The position numbers and the translations under genes were made by a program. Below are positions 1-7,003 of a stretch of 15,277 nucleotides of DNA, piece by piece. The notes under the pieces were generated by a model. The model was not told the origin of the DNA. It saw only the letters and a program-made list of their open reading frames with translations, and did not search any database. Source of the DNA: an uncultured Selenomonadaceae bacterium (GTDB taxonomy: Bacteria; Bacillota; Negativicutes; Selenomonadales; Selenomonadaceae); assembly GCA_905236145.1 (NCBI GenBank), contig CAJOOE010000127.1:1-15277 (forward strand). Direction: 5' to 3'. How positions within the stretch are numbered: position 1 is the stretch's first letter; the number at the start of each line of letters is the position of its first letter.

Positions 1-1038
1 TTCCGTGACGAACTCGACAATCTCGGCGTTCGCGTTGCAGAGCTTGAGAGAAATGCCGACAAAGTTTCCTGGCACGGCGAAGCACGTTATACCTATCAGA
101 GCAACCGCTTTGATCAGGCTTACGGTGAAAGAAAATGGAGAAACAACGTCGATGAATTGTTGCTCCGTTTGGAACCGCAAATGGAAGTCAACGACCATTG
201 GAAGATTAAATCCCGTATCGACGCGTCTCTCAATATGAAGAAAGACACAACGGGCGACGCGAAACTTCAGCAGGTTTGGGCTGACGGTACTTACGGCAGC
301 TTTAATGTCAAAATCGGTCGTTACAATGACCTCACAAGCTATGACCGCAACCTCATGTTCTTCAATCAACTTTCCGGTATCGAAGTCAACGCCGGTAAAA
401 TTTTGAAAGTACAGGTTCGTGCAGGTCGTATGGATGTCGGCAACTTGAGATATGATGACTCTCTCGGTCTTATCGGCTCCTCAAATTCCGGCTATAACGT
501 CGACTACAGCGATAAGTACAAATCCAACGATCCGATGAATATGCAGAGTATCGCATTGACTTATGCTCCGAGCAACAGATTCTCCTTCACCGGTGCATAC
601 TACCACTTCAATTCCGATATGTTCCGCAATTCCGCTTACAGCAGAAAGATGGATACTTCCGATGCAAATATCTGGGAAGTTGCATCAACCTTCAGATTCG
701 GCGGCGGCAACAAGTTCGGTCTTGTCGGTGCATACCTCCGCAACACCAAAGCCGACTTCTTCAATCATTCGCACGTTGTGGAACTCAACTACGGTGCGGC
801 GAAGAAAGATCAGCCCGGCACATGGATGGCTTACGCATCCTACCGTTATCAGGGCGGCAACGTTTCGATGGACGGTGCGAACGATGGTGCAATGTACAAT
901 ACCAAAGGTATGGAAATCGGTACACAGTACACCCTCTTCAAGAATATCCAACTCAAAGGTATTTACTTCAAGGGCAAACAGCTCCACAACAATAAAGATG
1001 CTCAGAAACTCTTCGGTCGTGTCGAATGGTTCTTCTGA
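1..1038 (+). CDS. SLH-type outer-membrane porin (OmpM/Mep45-like), 5' truncated by window edge
   Basis: The reading frame is open from base 1, so only the C-terminal 345 residues are visible. They begin with a short helical stretch (FRDELDNLGVRVAELERNAD), followed by SWHGEARYTYQS and a long series of alternating polar/aromatic strands ending in GRVEWFF. A terminal Phe is the usual C-terminal signal for outer-membrane barrel insertion. In Negativicutes, proteins of this layout carry an N-terminal signal peptide and an SLH domain that binds peptidoglycan, then a coiled linker, then a general porin barrel; those N-terminal parts would lie outside the window. Role inferred: diffusion pore and outer-membrane-to-wall tether. 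Codons are richer in C- and GGT/CGT-type choices than in the neighbours, as expected for an abundant protein. A terminator hairpin follows. The family call is from recognition, not a search. The substrate cannot be told. Confidence 0.85.
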   Translation, partial: FRDELDNLGVRVAELERNADKVSWHGEARYTYQSNRFDQAYGERKWRNNVDELLLRLEPQMEVNDHWKIKSRIDASLNMKKDTTGDAKLQQVWADGTYGSFNVKIGRYNDLTSYDRNLMFFNQLSGIEVNAGKILKVQVRAGRMDVGNLRYDDSLGLIGSSNSGYNVDYSDKYKSNDPMNMQSIALTYAPSNRFSFTGAYYHFNSDMFRNSAYSRKMDTSDANIWEVASTFRFGGGNKFGLVGAYLRNTKADFFNHSHVVELNYGAAKKDQPGTWMAYASYRYQGGNVSMDGANDGAMYNTKGMEIGTQYTLFKNIQLKGIYFKGKQLHNNKDAQKLFGRVEWFF

Positions 1039-1082
1039 TAATCTGAAAAATTTGTCATAATCAACAATCCTTTTTCTTACAG

Positions 1083-1118
1083 ACCTTCGGGGAGAAATTT
1101 TTTCCCGGAGGTTTGTTT
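1083..1118 (+). terminator. Rho-independent-type terminator after the porin gene
   Basis: The arms ACCTTCGGGGA (1083-1093) and TCCCGGAGGT (1103-1112) pair with one G-T pair and one bulged G around an A/T loop. They are followed by TTGTTTT. The hairpin lies about 45 bases after the porin stop and before the mnmG promoter. Confidence 0.7.
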
Positions 1119-1147
1119 TGTATTTAAACCGGAAAAAGTGTTATAAT
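1118..1147 (+). promoter_or_regulatory. Extended -10 promoter for mnmG-ftsE
   Basis: A perfect TATAAT at 1142-1147 is preceded by TG plus one base (TGTTATAAT, 1139-1147), an extended -10 element. The -35 is poor (TTGTAT at 1118-1123, 18-base spacer), as is common with extended -10 promoters. It lies just downstream of the porin terminator and about 40 bases before the mnmG start codon. Confidence 0.5.
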
Positions 1148-1185
1148 ACGCTCCGGACAAAAAATCGAAGGAGAGAAAAATTTTT

Positions 1186-3051
1186 ATGTTTATTGCCGAC
1201 AAATATGATGTCATCGTAATCGGTGCCGGTCATGCCGGAGTTGAGGCGGCACTTGCCTCAGCCCGGCTCGGTTGCAAAACTTTGCTGACAACTTTATCGC
1301 TGGAAAATCTCGCCATGATGCCCTGCAACCCGTCAATCGGCGGCTCGGCAAAAGGTCACCTCGTCCGGGAAGTAGATGCACTAGGCGGGGAAATGGGAAT
1401 TGCCGCAGACAAAACTTGTATTCAATTTCGCACTTTAAATACCGGCAAAGGCCCTGCGGTTCACGCTTTGAGGGCTCAAGCGGACAAAAAAATTTATCAG
1501 GCGTTCATGAAAGACGTTTGCGAAAATACGAAAAATCTTGATTTAAAACAACTTTTGATTGAAGATATTTTTGTTGAGGACGGGAAAGTTACCGGAGTTT
1601 CTGCGGAAACCGGAGAATTTTTTGCCGCGAAAACCGTTATCCTCGCGTCGGGAACTTATTTGAAAGGCAGAATAATTGTCGGCGAAAGTATTTTTGACGG
1701 CGGGCCGAACGGTCAGCGGGCGGCGTTGAAACTTTCCGACGCTTTAAAAAAACTCGGTGTAAAACTGATGAGATTTAAAACCGGAACGCCGGCAAGGGTC
1801 GATGCCCGGACTTTGGATTTTTCAAAAATGGAAATTCAAAACGGCGACGACGGCATGCAAAATTTTTCTTTCATGACCGAAACGCCGGCGAACAATCAAG
1901 TTAAATGTTATTTGACGTACACGAACGAACGGACACACGAAATTTTGCGGAAAAATCTTCACCGTGCCCCGATGGCGAACGGGATTATTGAAGGCGTGGG
2001 ACCGCGTTATTGTCCTTCGATAGAATCAAAAATCATTCGTTTCCCGGACAAAGAGCGGCACCAACTTTTTCTTGAGCCGGAAGGTCTGAACACGACGGAA
2101 TATTATGTGCAGGGAATGTCCACGAGTATGCCGGCAGATGTTCAGATTGAATTTTTGCACACGATTCCGGGACTTGAAAATGCAAAAATTATGCGTCACG
2201 GCTACGCGATAGAGTACGATTGCATAAATCCGACGCAACTGAAACCGACGCTTGAATTTAAAAATATTGACGGATTTTTTTCCGCCGGTCAGTCAAACGG
2301 AAGTTCCGGCTATGAGGAGGCGGCGGCTCAGGGACTTATGGCGGGAATAAATGCGGCGGCGAAGGTGAAAAATTTTGAGCCGCTTGTCTTGAAACGCTCT
2401 GAAGGTTATATCGGCGTTCTGATTGACGACCTTGTAACAAAGGGAACGGGCGAACCTTACAGAATGATGACTTCGCGAGCCGAATACAGATTGCTTTTGC
2501 GGCAGGACAATGCAGACTTGCGGCTGACTCCCCACGCAATAAAAATCGGTTTGGCAAACCCGGAGCGAACAGAAAAATTTGAAAAGAAACTTGCCGAAAT
2601 CGAAACGGCGACGAAAATTTTAAATGAAAAAATCATTACGCCGAGCGTCGAAGTCAATCAAAAATTATCTGCAGTCGGTTTTCCGGAAATTCATACGACG
2701 ATGCGTCTTGCGGAATTGATGCGTCGTCCGGGCGTGACTTACGACAAACTCAAAGAAATTTTTGACTTGCCGGAAATTTCGCCCGCCGCCGCCGCTCAAG
2801 TCGAAATTTCTTTTTTCTATGAAGGCTATATAAAAAAGCAACTTGAACTTGCCGAAAAGACGGACAGGCTGGAATCGAAAATCATTCCGGAAAATATCGA
2901 CTATAACGAAATTCAAAATTTAAGACTTGAGGCGAGGGAGAAACTTTCCGAAATTCGCCCGCGATCAATCGGTCAAGCCGGCAGAATTTCCGGAGTTTCG
3001 CCTGCCGATATTTCCGTCCTGCTTGTTTGGATCGAGTCGCGAAGGAAATAA
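1186..3051 (+). CDS. mnmG: tRNA uridine-5-carboxymethylaminomethyl(34) synthesis protein MnmG (GidA)
   Basis: This is the FAD-dependent subunit that, with the GTPase MnmE, installs the (carboxymethyl)aminomethyl group at C5 of wobble uridine 34 in certain tRNAs, using a methylene donor; it acts in the cytosol. The 621 residues match the usual length of about 620-630. The N-terminal dinucleotide-binding motif is GAGHAG (13-18), followed by the signature MPCNPSIGGSAKGHLVREVD with Cys47. The second conserved cysteine is in GPRYCPSIESK (Cys276). Both cysteines are important in the E. coli protein. The C-terminal MnmE/tRNA-binding helical domain ends with RPRSIGQAGRISGVSPADIS. The start is supported by AAGGAG at 1168-1173, 12 bases upstream. 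mnmE, often adjacent in other bacteria, is not within the window. ftsE follows after 68 bases with no terminator between them. Confidence 0.97.
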   Translation: MFIADKYDVIVIGAGHAGVEAALASARLGCKTLLTTLSLENLAMMPCNPSIGGSAKGHLVREVDALGGEMGIAADKTCIQFRTLNTGKGPAVHALRAQADKKIYQAFMKDVCENTKNLDLKQLLIEDIFVEDGKVTGVSAETGEFFAAKTVILASGTYLKGRIIVGESIFDGGPNGQRAALKLSDALKKLGVKLMRFKTGTPARVDARTLDFSKMEIQNGDDGMQNFSFMTETPANNQVKCYLTYTNERTHEILRKNLHRAPMANGIIEGVGPRYCPSIESKIIRFPDKERHQLFLEPEGLNTTEYYVQGMSTSMPADVQIEFLHTIPGLENAKIMRHGYAIEYDCINPTQLKPTLEFKNIDGFFSAGQSNGSSGYEEAAAQGLMAGINAAAKVKNFEPLVLKRSEGYIGVLIDDLVTKGTGEPYRMMTSRAEYRLLLRQDNADLRLTPHAIKIGLANPERTEKFEKKLAEIETATKILNEKIITPSVEVNQKLSAVGFPEIHTTMRLAELMRRPGVTYDKLKEIFDLPEISPAAAAQVEISFFYEGYIKKQLELAEKTDRLESKIIPENIDYNEIQNLRLEAREKLSEIRPRSIGQAGRISGVSPADISVLLVWIESRRK

Positions 3052-3119
3052 AAAATTTGCAGGGAAATCGAGTTGCCGGCAGAAAGTAACCGGAAAATTG
3101 TTCGAGGTGAAAAATTTTA

Positions 3120-3803
3120 ATGATTCATTTAAAAAATGTAACGAAGATTTACAAGCAAAACGGAGTCGTTGCGTTGGACAACATAAGTCTTGACATTGAA
3201 CGCGGCGAATTTGTCTTTATAATCGGGACGAGCGGTTCGGGAAAATCCACGCTGATGGAACTTCTCATGCGTGAAGAAATTGCCGATTCCGGAGAAATTT
3301 TTGTGGACGGGCGGGACGTGGTCAATTTGCCGGCAAATGAAGTGCCTTACCTCCGACGCGGTTTGGGCGTGATTTTTCAGGATTACAGACTTTTGGAAGA
3401 TAAAACGGTTTATGAAAACGTTGCCTTTGCAATGCAGGTTATAGAGGCTCCCCGCCGCATAATGCAGAGGAGTGTAAACAATGTTTTGGACATTGTCGGG
3501 CTGCGTGACAAATACAGAAGTTTTCCCGCTCAACTTTCCGGCGGCGAACAGCAGAGAGTTGCCATAGCACGGGCGATAGTGAACGATCCGCGAATTGTAA
3601 TTGCAGACGAGCCGACGGGAAATTTGGATCCGGAAACGGGCCGCGACATTATGGATATTTTCCTGCGAATAAATGCGGCGGGTACGACGATAGTAATGGC
3701 GACGCACGACAAAAACATCGTCGATAAAATGTTGCAACGCGTGGTTGAATTGGATCACGGGCATATTATCCGGGACGAACGGCGGGGATTTTACGACGGC
3801 TGA
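3120..3803 (+). CDS. ftsE: Cell-division ABC transporter ATP-binding protein FtsE
   Basis: This is the cytosolic ATPase of the FtsEX divisome complex, which with membrane protein FtsX drives cell-wall hydrolases at the septum. All ABC ATPase elements are present: Walker A GTSGSGKST (36-44), Q-loop in FQDYRLL (Q87, typical of FtsE), signature LSGGEQQR (139-146), Walker B IVIADEPT (159-166) and switch His196 in ATHDK. The length of 227 residues is normal for FtsE, and the C-terminal region (RDERRG near the end) looks complete. The start has GAGGTG at 3104-3109, about 10 bases upstream. It probably shares the mnmG transcript. It is odd that ftsX does not follow: the stop codon lies inside the end of a convergent phosphoesterase gene (13-base overlap). 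MacB/LolD-type ATPases are the main alternative, but the FQDYRLL and RDERRG features favour FtsE. Confidence 0.9.
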   Translation: MIHLKNVTKIYKQNGVVALDNISLDIERGEFVFIIGTSGSGKSTLMELLMREEIADSGEIFVDGRDVVNLPANEVPYLRRGLGVIFQDYRLLEDKTVYENVAFAMQVIEAPRRIMQRSVNNVLDIVGLRDKYRSFPAQLSGGEQQRVAIARAIVNDPRIVIADEPTGNLDPETGRDIMDIFLRINAAGTTIVMATHDKNIVDKMLQRVVELDHGHIIRDERRGFYDG

Positions 3804-5053
3804 TTTTTTTGAAGGACGAATTTATCCCAAATTTCTCCTTCAACACTTCTGCACGTCAAAATCAATTTTTCCGGCGAAACGTCCAAAGTTATGTAAGATT
3901 CCGGCTCATTCGGAATATCCGGTGCCGTTACGTCGTCAATTTCCGAAACCGGCTCGATATAATCTTGATCTCCGGCACGACCGCATAAAATGTAAGCGGG
4001 ACCGCTGCCGGATTTTTTCATGGCGAAAATTTTTCCGCGATTCCGGTAAGTGTGCAAATGCCCGGTCAAAACCAAATCAATTTCAAGTTCATCGAAAAGA
4101 TTCATAAAAATTTCGGCAATATCGTTGAATTTATTTTGCCCGTAGTCGAAAATATCTTTGTGCATCAAAACAATTTTCCAATTCCGATTCACATTTGCAA
4201 TATCCCGCCGCAGAAAATATTCCTGCTCTTCGCGTAAACCCGGTTGCAAATCGTCAATTTCCAAAAATTGCGTGTTGAGGACGGAGAAATGTGCGGGGCC
4301 GTAATCGAAGGAGTAAAAATATCCGTCAAATTTTTTCGTGTCGTTTGACGGAAGTTTGAAATTTTGCAGATAGCCGGTCGGCAGACAGTTCAGCCACTTT
4401 AAATCGTAACATTCATGATTGCCGCAGACCGGGACGAAAATTCTGCCGCTCAAAACTTTTTCCGCCGCTTTATGCCAATGCCGCCACTGATAAGCCGCCA
4501 AGCCGTTATCGACAAGATCGCCGATGACCGTTACAAGTTCCGCGTCCGGAAAATTTTTTGCCGCCGTGTCCGCAGTTTTTTTCCAAACGTCATAATTTAC
4601 GCATTGAGAGTCGCTGAAAATCAGCATTTGAAAATTTCCGAAACCCGGAGTAAAAAATTTTTGCAAAGCCGTTGCCCGTTCGCCGGAAATAATTCTGAAA
4701 CAGTAAACGCTCTCCGGCTTTAAATTTTCCAAAGTGCAGGAATAAATAAAAGTCGTCGAATCGTCCGGAAAATATTTTTCGCAAAAAACTTTTGCGAAAA
4801 GTGCCGAGCCGCCGACCGGGAAATATTCGATTTTTGCGTCGTCAAGCTCTCTTTCCGAATACCACATCAAAGTCCGGGAAGTCCGGGAATCGGGCGTAAC
4901 AATCTGCCGGAAAAATTTCAAGCCGGACAAAATTTTATATCCGTCATGCGGCGTGTGAAAATTTTCTTCGATTGCCGCCGCCTTTGCCAAGCCGGGAAAA
5001 TATGCACCGAGTCCCAAACTCAACAAAATTTTTATAAAAAATCTTCTGCTCAA
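3791..5053 (-). CDS. Tat-exported purple-acid-phosphatase-like metallophosphoesterase
   Basis: This 420-residue protein starts with a twin-arginine signal: SRRFFIK (2-8, matching S-R-R-x-F-L-K), a hydrophobic stretch and a likely AKA-A cleavage site around residue 26. It is therefore expected to be exported folded. Residues ~35-135 resemble the fibronectin-like N-terminal domain of purple acid phosphatases (ending in LKPESVYCFRI). The calcineurin-like phosphoesterase domain follows, with metal-ligand motifs DSQ (148-150), GDLVD (178-182), GNHE (211-214), MHKD (297-300) and GHLH (331-334). Role: hydrolysis of a phosphate ester in the envelope; substrate unknown. The start is TTG, overlapping the upstream stop as TTGA (translational coupling), with AAGGCGG just upstream. 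It is the last gene of the four-gene set. Its end overlaps ftsE on the other strand by 13 bases. Confidence 0.85.
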   Translation of the reverse strand: MSRRFFIKILLSLGLGAYFPGLAKAAAIEENFHTPHDGYKILSGLKFFRQIVTPDSRTSRTLMWYSERELDDAKIEYFPVGGSALFAKVFCEKYFPDDSTTFIYSCTLENLKPESVYCFRIISGERATALQKFFTPGFGNFQMLIFSDSQCVNYDVWKKTADTAAKNFPDAELVTVIGDLVDNGLAAYQWRHWHKAAEKVLSGRIFVPVCGNHECYDLKWLNCLPTGYLQNFKLPSNDTKKFDGYFYSFDYGPAHFSVLNTQFLEIDDLQPGLREEQEYFLRRDIANVNRNWKIVLMHKDIFDYGQNKFNDIAEIFMNLFDELEIDLVLTGHLHTYRNRGKIFAMKKSGSGPAYILCGRAGDQDYIEPVSEIDDVTAPDIPNEPESYITLDVSPEKLILTCRSVEGEIWDKFVLQKNQPS

Positions 5054-5736
5054 CTCTGTGCCGCCTTTTTCTCATACCTCCACGCCCACGCAATCAAAAT
5101 TATCGCGAAAATTACGACGACGATAATTCTTGTCGGATCTTCTTCTTCCAAAATCGCATCGTGACCGATTATCGCCTCAATTCCGGTTGAAGGAAATTTC
5201 CCGATTAAAGACGCGAGAAAATAATCTTTCAAACTTATAGAACTCAATGAGCCGGCGGCGTTTATCAGTCCGCTGGGCAAATAGGGAACCATTCGGGCGA
5301 CAAGCATAACCATAAAGCCTTTTTTTGAACTGTACTTGTCCGCACTGCTGAGCCACCGACTTTTCTTTATAATCTTGCGGGCGGCATCGCGGAAAAAAAA
5401 TCTCATCAATATAAAACTTATTGTCACGCCGACCGTTTCCGCCAAAACCGAAAGAGCAATTCCCGGAACTATGCCGAAAATCAAAGTGTTTGCGGTGGAA
5501 AAAATTATTGCCGGCGGAAAACCGAGAGCGTTTACAAAAAGCGTCAGCAGAAAACTGAACACGACAGCCATCGAGCCGTAACCGCGTATATATTCGGCGG
5601 TTTCTTTTATATCGCCGTTTGCCAAAAGTCCGGCGATTTCCGGCAAAAAATCCGGAGCGATAAGGTGTATCGTTCCGAAAAGTGCGACGATTAAAAACGC
5701 CGCGACGATTTTTACCGTATTCATCGAAAGTTTCAT
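5050..5736 (-). CDS. TVP38/TMEM64 (DedA-superfamily, VTT domain) inner-membrane protein
   Basis: This is a polytopic protein of 228 residues. Hydrophobic segments lie at ~8-27, a long region at ~55-111 (includes the re-entrant-type LGFPPAIIF), ~142-163, ~172-190 and ~203-219. The family signature is clear: ARMVPYLPSGLINAAGSLSS (147-166), then DYFLASLIGKFPST (171-184), i.e. the R-x-x-P...G-x-x-N...G...G-x-x-P pattern of VTT proteins. Members of the DedA superfamily are implicated in moving lipids such as undecaprenyl phosphate or phospholipids between leaflets; whether this protein does so is inference. The ATG directly abuts the upstream TAG, with GGTGGAG upstream, and its own stop overlaps the phosphoesterase start, so translation is probably coupled. 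An alternative start at Met5 would be only four codons shorter. Confidence 0.88.
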   Translation of the reverse strand: MKLSMNTVKIVAAFLIVALFGTIHLIAPDFLPEIAGLLANGDIKETAEYIRGYGSMAVVFSFLLTLFVNALGFPPAIIFSTANTLIFGIVPGIALSVLAETVGVTISFILMRFFFRDAARKIIKKSRWLSSADKYSSKKGFMVMLVARMVPYLPSGLINAAGSLSSISLKDYFLASLIGKFPSTGIEAIIGHDAILEEEDPTRIIVVVIFAIILIAWAWRYEKKAAQS

Positions 5737-6933
5737 CTAATTCTTCTCCACCCGTATATTGAGCCGCAAGGGACCGTTTGAATAAGTTTCCTCGCGGGCG
5801 TAAGCGGACAGAATAATTTTGCCGCGAACGTTTTCTATTATGTCGACAATTTGATAAAGCTGGGTTCCTTCCATGGCTCCGACCGCTCCGGTTATCGGAT
5901 CCGTCAAAATTCCCCGCACGACGGCGGAATGATTGACTTCGGTCAAAAAGTTGCTGACGATTTTTTCGGAGTCGGAGGAGTCGTTGACTTCATAATTTCG
6001 CGACAAAATAAATTCGTTTTTCTTGTAAATCAGATTATTTCGGAAAAGTTGCAAATTTGCACGAACGGGTTCACCTTTAACCAAATTTCCCGCCGCCGTG
6101 ACACGCACGAAAAATTCGCCGTTGCCGGAAGAAATTTTTTCGGTCACGTCGTTCATTTCCGGTTGATAAATCCAAATTGCACTGTCAACCTCGCCGCCGA
6201 AACGCTCGGCAATATTTTTCGATGCCGTTTCAATCAAACCGTTCAAATCGTCATCGACTGCGGCAAAGGCTCTGCCGCCTTTTACAATACCGCCGGATAA
6301 AATTTCGCCGGCACGCAAGGTAATGTTTCCTTCGCGAATTGCAACAAGTCCGTCGCGTAAATTTTTTGCGTGTTCTTCAAGTTTTTCGTTGTCGGCGTTT
6401 AATTTTTCGTTGTCGGCGGTCAAAGTGACGTTGACTTCACCGAGTTTTTTATTCTCCGATTCCAGCGTTGAATTTGTGTCGTTCAAAGTTTTGTTTTGAG
6501 ATTCAAGGTCGGAGTTCAGAGCGGAAAGTTCCGCATTTCCGGCTTTCAATTTATCCTGCTCCGATTTCAAGTCCGCAATTTCTTTTTTCGATTTCTCCAA
6601 ATCCGCGTCGGCAAGTTTATGTTCTCTTTGAGCCTCAAAGAGTTCCAGCGTCACATTTTCCAAAGCCTTCCGCGTCGATTCCATATTTGCGTTTAATTCT
6701 TCCATTCCGAAAAGTGCGGTTCTGACGTTTTCGGAAGTTATCGCCATCATTCCGATTGAAAGTGCGGTTATCAAAAAACCGGTCAAGACCGTGATTATCA
6801 TTGAAGTATGTCGGGGTCTGAGCCCGAAAATCGACAGACGCTTTTTTCCTATTTTCGTTCCCAATTTGTCGCCGATAAATGCAATCGCTCCGCCGGTGAC
6901 AATCATAACGCCCGCCAAATAAAGTCCGTACAT
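5737..6933 (-). CDS. DUF3084-family membrane-anchored coiled-coil protein
   Basis: This protein has 398 residues from the chosen start. The N-terminus (MYGLYLAGVMIVTGGAIAF) is a first membrane segment, followed by the family hallmark GDKLGTKIGKKRLSIFGLRP and RHTS, then a second membrane segment (~45-66). A long coiled coil covers ~75-195, with eleven leucines spaced by seven (L122 to L192) and asparagine at the partner core position in eight consecutive heptads. The rest is a globular domain of unknown function ending in LRLNIRVEKN. I chose this ATG because AAGGAG lies eight bases upstream (complement of 6942-6947); an in-frame ATG at 6966 would add 11 residues upstream of the conserved start and has no such site. 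It sits 70 bases after the kinase gene and directly abuts the TVP38 gene. The family's function is unknown; the architecture suggests an envelope scaffold. Confidence 0.88.
   Translation of the reverse strand: MYGLYLAGVMIVTGGAIAFIGDKLGTKIGKKRLSIFGLRPRHTSMIITVLTGFLITALSIGMMAITSENVRTALFGMEELNANMESTRKALENVTLELFEAQREHKLADADLEKSKKEIADLKSEQDKLKAGNAELSALNSDLESQNKTLNDTNSTLESENKKLGEVNVTLTADNEKLNADNEKLEEHAKNLRDGLVAIREGNITLRAGEILSGGIVKGGRAFAAVDDDLNGLIETASKNIAERFGGEVDSAIWIYQPEMNDVTEKISSGNGEFFVRVTAAGNLVKGEPVRANLQLFRNNLIYKKNEFILSRNYEVNDSSDSEKIVSNFLTEVNHSAVVRGILTDPITGAVGAMEGTQLYQIVDIIENVRGKIILSAYAREETYSNGPLRLNIRVEKN
6382..6418. repeat. Tandem heptad repeat within the DUF3084 coiled coil
   Basis: The 16-base word TTTTTCGTTGTCGGCG occurs at 6382-6397 and again at 6403-6418, exactly 21 bases (seven codons) apart. 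On the coding strand both copies encode ADNEK. It looks like a recent one-heptad duplication that kept the zipper in register. Confidence 0.8.
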
Positions 6934-7003
6934 TTGCAAGTCTCCTTCCGAATAATTTTTTACCATATTTGCGGGGCGTTTGCAATAATAAAGGGAAAGT
7001 TTT

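Noticed and set aside
3129..3764. 211-residue open frame on the minus strand, antisense to ftsE
   Set aside because: It mirrors a clear FtsE with all ABC motifs. The translation has no family features and no convincing ribosome site.
3811..3841. Hairpin GAAGGA...TCCTTC with an inner AATTT/AAATT stem just past the ftsE stop
   Set aside because: For ftsE transcripts the T run comes before the hairpin, and for the opposite strand an A run follows it, so neither orientation gives an intrinsic terminator. It also codes for the end of the phosphoesterase.
6934..6966. Upstream ATG for the DUF3084 gene
   Set aside because: AAGGAG eight bases before the downstream ATG and the family's usual N-terminus (MYGLYL) both favour the shorter start.
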